Assembly (NCBI GenBank): GCA_028753945.1
Contig: JAPNXP010000012.1
Span: 5,813,501-5,877,500 of the forward strand
Direction: 5' to 3'
DNA from: Hexactinellida sp. DTS-2022
Taxonomy: Eukaryota; Porifera; Hexactinellida
DNA length: 64,000 nucleotides
Position numbers and translations under genes: made by a program. Within the stretch, counting starts at the first letter, position 1; every line of letters starts with the position of its first letter. The notes under the pieces are model-generated. The model was not told where the DNA came from. It ran no database searches and saw only the letters and a program-made list of their open reading frames with translations. Positions 59,001 to 64,000 of the stretch are shown here, in pieces.

Positions 59001-61178
59001 GCTCCTGTAGTACCTGATGACGCAGTACTCCCTGGGGGGGTGCGGCCCGTACATGGAGTGAGTGGCGTAGCGGAACACCTCTGTCTGGTGGTCCAGCGGG
59101 ATTACCTGCCACCTCGCGATGTCCTCATCCCACATGTTCCTGGAAACAACAACAGCAACAGATATAACAAACAACAACAACAACAGCAACACCAGTACCT
59201 CTCCTCGAGTATCCGCCTTAGCAGTGCCTCCTGAGTGGCCTGTATGGAGGTGACAGCTCTCCACAGAGGTATCAGGCTGTCCTGCGTCGCTCTGTGGCTC
59301 AGCTCCACGCCCTCCCCGCTCCGGTACACGCGCCAGCTGCGCCCCCTGCTCGTGTCCTAGTAAATATGTTAAGTCAAATGTAGTTCCGTCCTATACATCC
59401 TGTGAATTTTGACCCCATTAAGCGGAGTATACTGTACTATCTACTAGCTCATAGCACTATACAGCTATATACAGTCGACTCCGCTTAATAGAGTCACCTC
59501 GGGACCAGGTTATACTTTGACCCGATTAAGCGGAGTCGACTGTACTATATAACTAGTATATACTACTAGCACTGTGTATAAGTACCATGAGGAGTAGCTG
59601 CACTCTGTTGGTGATGAGGGACTTGTAGTCGGAGTGCAGTCTGGCTGAGAAGGAGGTGTCGGGGTCCCTGGGGGGGCAGAGGGGGGACAGGGGGGCGGGG
59701 GGGCAGAGAGGGGACAGGGGGGCGGGGGGACTCTGCTCCTCTGCCGACTCACACCTCCGCAGCAGATCAGCGGGGACCTAGCAGCCAATCCAGTCAATTG
59801 GAATGTTAATATAAGGTATATCAACTCACCATGAATAACTTTTCGCAGTTAGAAATGAGAAATGTGAGACATTTTGTACACGCCTATCAAAGCATAATAA
59901 CAAAGCATAACAACAACAACAACAACAACAACAGGGTGTACCTTGCTCTGTATGACCTCCTTGGCATTGAGGAGGTCTGCGGTGGGGAAGTAGCTCCCGT
60001 ATCTCTTCTGGGGCTTCTTGCTGGGCGTCCAGTCCTCAGAGGAGATAGCGAACAGAGTGGGGGCGAAGCAGACTGCCAGGTTGTATGCGTCCATCTAACA
60101 ATGTTATAATAACATACAGTAACAGATACAGTGTATTATACAGCCGTTTGTAAATACACTAATCCTGGTCTGACCGAATTTTAACTAACAGAGTACACTA
60201 GACTATAGACAGACAGGGTACCTTGTTGTGCAGCTGCGACTGCGCCACGCCCCTTAGGAAGAACAGCAGCGAGTGCAGTGCCTCCCTGTTGCAGTCCGGC
60301 AGCAGCAGCATTACGCACTGCACACACTCCGAGCGACAGCTCTCCGGGAAACCTAAGCATACGTCATACGTCATAACACCGGATAGAGCGTATGGGAACA
60401 GACATACTTGTGAATATGTTAAGGAGTGTGTTGGAGAGTCTGTACGTGATGAGGGGCTCCGGGAGCTCTCGGAAGTAGCTCTTTATGAGAGAGGCGGCCT
60501 CGTAGGGAATTACGTCAGAGAAGTCTATCCTACCTGTACAGCGGTATAGTATAGTATAGTATGTATAGTATAGTATTGTATAGTATAGTATAGTATAGTA
60601 TAGTATAGTATAGTATAGTATGTATAGTATAGTATAGCAGAGTATGTATAGTATAGTATAGTAGAGTATAGTATAGTATGTATAGTATAGTATAGTAGAG
60701 TATAGTATTGTATAGTATGTATAGTATAGTATAGTATGTATACAGAGGTATTTGTTGTTGTTTACAACTCACAGGCGCTAGATTCGCACTGGGCCTTGAG
60801 AGCCTCCAGCTTAGACTTCGCCGCGTTTCTCCGGAAAATACCGACGCTGTCCGTAGCTGCAGAGGCGACAATTAGAGCCAGTTTATGGGACACAATAAGG
60901 ATAAGATAAGTGATATAATAAGGACACACAGTGGTACGTACCCTCCTCGAGTATGAACTTCATGGCGGAGAGAATAACCTGAGGCACAGACTGGCCTGTC
61001 CGCTCCAACACCTTGCTAAGCGGCAGTCCGAATATCTGGTTAGCTAGGGTAGCAACCAAGTAGGCAATTGGAATGTGGATAATAGATAATACATACCTTT
61101 GTTTTGGTGGAATTTCTGAGGTCTGTTGTTACTCACCAACTGACTCCTGAATAACAAACAAACAACAAACAAACAAAC

Positions 61179-61240
<62 letters not shown>

Positions 61241-63909
61241 GTTAACTAACAGGCTGAGTTTGGCTTTGCTAGTGGAGGTGTGTCTCTCCAGGAGAGCAGT
61301 CAGCTGAATTAAAGCTAGCTTCTTAAGAGTCACAATCTGGTTAACGGACAGCTCGTACATAGGAGTACTGCTACAGGTAAACAACAACAAACAGCATCTG
61401 TAAACAACAACAACAACAACAACATACCTAGTAGCATCCGTGTCCCTAGTTACAGAAGCCTCCCATCGGTATTCCCTCACCCTCCTACAGAATACACATG
61501 ATACTATAAATAGAACAGAGAGCTATAAATAGAACAGAGAGCTATAAATAGAACAGATACTATAAATAGAACAGAGCTATAAATAGAACAGAGAGCTATA
61601 AATAGCTACCTGGTGGCGGGGAGCGGTCTCATCACCGTCTGGCTCCCGGGCAGGGGGGACGGCATTCCTTCCGTCGCCATGGCAACCTGCTCCCTGGCGT
61701 TGTATGCGGGGTCCAGAGCGGGGAGAGCGGGCGTGTCGGGGGAACAGCTGTTCGGACTCCTGACAGAGCTCCTGTCTCCCATGGGCAGCGAGAGTCTGTG
61801 GGAGTCTATAGAGAATGAGTGCTATATATATAGCCGTGTATAGATACTGTGTTAAGCAAGGTGATAACTTATCCAGGCGTGCTGGGCGCGCTAATTTTTA
61901 TCTAGGCGTACAAAAATCTATTCTAGGCCTACAATATCGAGAGATGCTCCCATAGACTGAATACAAGATAACTAATCTAGCCAGTATATAGAGTGCTATT
62001 ATGTATATCCGTGTCTATATAGTTGTTAAGGCGTCACCTGTTATATGGATGGAGTCCTGCTGCATTCCATTGACCCTGTCCAGTAACCCGTCCAGACTGT
62101 GTCTGCTCGTGAGCAGGCTGAACTCAATCGAGTCTCCGGATGTCTCTTGGCTCTGTGTGCATTCCTCTCTCCCGCTGCTGTTGCTATGCAGGTAGGAGCT
62201 GCGTATGTTGTTGTGTCTACGGACAGAGGTAACTACGGAGCTGGCAGAATGGAATGCAACCTACGGGAGCGCGGTGGGCGAGAGGGGGAGGGAGTCGAAG
62301 CAGGAGTAGAAGGTGTCGCAGGAGGGGGCGAGACTGGGGGCCTGTCCGGGGGTCCCGGGGGTCTGTCCGGGGGAGAGGGAGGAGTCCGACCGACACCCGG
62401 AGACAGGCGGCGACACCACAGCCAGGCTATTCGGGGGCAGCCGCCTCTCTGTGGACCTGCCAGGCGTAGCTAGAGACAACAATAACAACAATAACAACAA
62501 CAACAGCAACACATACCGGTGCTCCTGAGGGGGTGGGAGTAGGGAATGGAGTCCGTGTAGGCGACGGAGGCGAGACTGGAGGTGGACACGGACCTGGCGG
62601 CGGGGGAGCGGAGACAGGAGAGAGGGGTAAGGGAGCTCGCGTGGGAGAGAACAGCTGATCCCCTCTCGGCACCAGCTGTGGACAGGAAGTCCATGCTTCC
62701 GCTCTAAACACAGAACCCGTTAACCACTGAATAACAGCTGGCTGGTAACTACCTTGGTGCTATAATTAGAATTCGTAACAGGGCTCTTCGTTCTATTTAT
62801 AGGCTGAGTGGACAGGGGTGCAATCTGCCCCCTGTCCCGACGGGTCCAGCTCCTGGGGTTCTCGCGGAACTCCCAGAGTCTGCTGAGCGGCCGCAGCTGC
62901 TCGCCCTCCGTCTCCAGGTTCTATTTATAGACACGCGATAAGACAGCTGACATTCTGTGTACCTGTGGACTAACCAGCACTCTGCTGAACTGAATGTTCA
63001 TAGTGGAGCAGTCATTCAACACCTCCAGGCGTCTAACAGTAAACAGATAAACAAACGAATAAACAACTAACTATCTAACTAGCTAACTAACTGACTGACT
63101 AACTAGCTAACTAAATAGCTAACTAGCTGACTAAATAGCTAACTAGCTAACTAACAAACTAAATAGCTAACTAACGAGCTAACTAATAACAAACAACAGT
63201 ATCAACTGAGTAGATTATAACCTGATTACTTCAACAAAGAGCTGAGAGAGGAGGTGTCCAGGAATTCGTGATCCCTCGACAGATCCGCTAGCGAGAACTC
63301 AATCGGGAATCTGCCCTCTAAGGGACAGGGTATGTTATAATAAGTTATCCCTCTAAGGGGACAGGTATTGTGTTGCAACAAACCTTCGAACATGTGCACG
63401 TACTGCGGGAACCCGGCTGCCACCAGCCAGAGACAGCTGTCCACAGATTCTTTCTCTACAAGATTATAACGCAAGTATAGCAATAGCTAGTCTCTATACT
63501 CTATACAGGTACCTGCTCTACAGGATATAACATAAGCATAGCAATAGCTAGTCTCTATACTCTATACAGGTACCTGCTCTACAGGATATAATTATCACAA
63601 GTATAATCAATAGCTAGTCTCTATACTCTATACAGGTACCTGCTCTACAGGATATAATTATCACAAGTATAATCAATAGCTAGTCTCTATACTCTATACA
63701 GGTACCTGCTCTACAGGATTATAATATAAGTATAATCAATAGCTAGTCTCTAGCCAGTACAACATATAAGCACATATAAGCAGACAGGTACCTGCAATCT
63801 TCCGCTCGGTCTTCCTGTCTGCAGAGGTGAAGCTGTTGGCTCTGTGGATAGGAAGGTTCTCTTTATTATCGGATCTGCTGACTCTAGGCTTCTGAGTGCA
63901 CAGAGACAT
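56014..63909 (-). CDS. DLC1: DLC-family SAM-RhoGAP-START protein, 22 exons
   Basis: Exons (5' to 3'): 63909-63792, 63455-63384, 63317-63236, 63032-62963, 62920-62753, 62703-62517, 62469-62265, 62216-62038, 61805-61610, 61484-61428, 61370-61251, 61146-61097, 61043-60942, 60856-60773, 60533-60408, 60352-60222, 60094-59942, 59777-59586, 59356-59199, 59139-59014, 56804-56619 and 56134-56014; phases agree throughout, 960 aa. An N-terminal SAM domain (CLWLVAAGFPQY) is followed by a Ser/Pro-rich linker, RhoGAP (about 505-665; FGLPLSKVLERTGQ, VGIFRRNAAKSK with arginine finger R544, YFRELPEPLITY, NLAVCFAPTLF) and START (about 740-955; ending EFYMHYGPYLVSS). This is the layout of DLC1, STARD13 and STARD8, focal-adhesion RhoA GAPs; it is probably co-orthologous to all three. 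Start choice is the first ATG; an upstream exon outside the window cannot be excluded. Confidence 0.94.
56229..56607. mobile_element. 'taggagcgtatt' MITE with six terminal units, in the last DLC intron
   Basis: Left end ggaattatccaggcgcgaaa; right end repeats a unit of about 38 bp (gattaggagcgtattcacaa...gtataatacact) six times. It fills most of intron 56135-56618. Confidence 0.85.
56812..58690. repeat. 27-bp satellite array in DLC intron 20
   Basis: About 1.9 kb of head-to-tail units tatagccagtatac(g/t)tatacactatg with variants of roughly 24 to 31 bp. The unit contains the palindrome GTATAC. It begins eight bases from the 3' splice site of exon 56804-56619, so the repeat supplies the end of the intron. 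Confidence 0.97.
58691..59013. other. Remainder of DLC intron 20
   Basis: Partial hAT-like copy (58788-58846) and a half copy of the CAGTAGAACCTCG family (about 58880-58940). Confidence 0.5.
59472..59543. mobile_element. 72-bp pogo-like MITE, CAGTCGACTCCGCTTAATAG family
   Basis: Two exact inverted ends with almost no interior, TA-flanked, in a DLC intron. A right-end fragment of a second copy sits at about 59385-59435. Confidence 0.8.
60540..60745. repeat. (TATAG)n pentanucleotide array in a DLC intron
   Basis: About 200 bp of tatag units with gtatgtatag interruptions, filling intron 60534-60772. Confidence 0.95.
63040..63205. repeat. (AACT/AGCT)n tract in DLC intron 3
   Basis: aact, agct and gact tetranucleotide units between the exons at 63236 and 63032. 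Confidence 0.9.
63456..63791 (-). repeat. DLC intron 1 made of tandem mini-intron copies (about 66 bp)
   Basis: Four internal copies plus the terminal one of a unit that, on the - strand, starts at GTACCTGTATAGAG and ends at CTGTAG. Each junction reads CTGTAG-AGCAG-GTACCT, reproducing the true 3' splice site of exon 2 and the true donor of exon 1 (GCAG|GTACCTG). Confidence 0.85.
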
Positions 63910-64000
63910 GCTGTGTACAAGTAAACAACAACAACAACAACAATAACAATACAAGTGTATAGTAATATTATTATTAGCAGCGGATTTATAAATGGATCTG

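Noticed and set aside
62261-62711. Pro-rich frames in other phases around the DLC linker exons
   Set aside because: They break at exon edges and do not keep splice phase; the chosen frame joins 22 exons without a stop.

Overview
The window is nuclear DNA from an animal. The genes are split by GT-AG introns, and the families are animal signalling and cytoskeletal ones: an adhesion GPCR with Ig and FN3 repeats, a DOK adaptor, a DLC-type RhoGAP-START protein, an IQGAP, CLN8, a PRSS23-like protease and aspartyl aminopeptidase. Compact genes, many short introns, dense MITEs and (GTT)n repeats fit an early-branching invertebrate. A sponge is my guess, but nothing in the sequence proves it. No viral, bacterial or CRISPR-like content was seen. 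All exon models were made by eye from reading frame, splice signals and phase; every multi-exon model below closes in frame.

Layout. 1-6551: a head-to-head pair of paralogues sharing a promoter of about 0.2 kb. Each carries SAM, von Willebrand A and ubiquitin-conjugating (E2) domains; the complete + copy also ends in a U-box, so E2 and E3 modules sit in one polypeptide. 7131-8120: CLN8. 9174-12060: two divergent Ras/Rab-like GTPases on -. 12508-13425: a C9orf85 (DUF2039) homologue on -. 14237-22185: an adhesion GPCR on +, with a PRSS23-like protease gene nested antisense in one intron. 22366-25942: two more GTPases of the same family on +. 26200-28853: DNPEP. 29152-29886: a secreted protein with no firm assignment. 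30513-31712: a fifth GTPase. 33938-36869: a DOK-like PH-PTB adaptor. 36870-44026: about 7 kb with no gene I can support. 44027-47959: a single-exon PDZ-PH-RhoGAP protein. 49087-54587: IQGAP. 56014-63909: a 22-exon DLC homologue.

Functional themes. The right half holds three regulators or scaffolds of Rho/Rac/Cdc42 signalling in a row (ARHGAP21/23-like, IQGAP, DLC), all on the - strand. The left half holds a local expansion of five odd small GTPases with P-loops and C-terminal cysteine pairs, several with altered DxxG or NKxD motifs. The most unusual items are the SAM-vWA-E2-U-box proteins, the GTPase cluster, and an intron of the DLC gene built from tandem copies that each look like a complete mini-intron.

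Repeats. At least seven families of short inverted-repeat elements with CAGT...ACTG-type ends next to TA (pogo/Tc1-mariner-like) are scattered through introns and spacers, plus hAT-like elements, a 27-bp satellite of about 1.9 kb in a DLC intron, and (GTT)n tracts that often lie just upstream of 3' splice sites.
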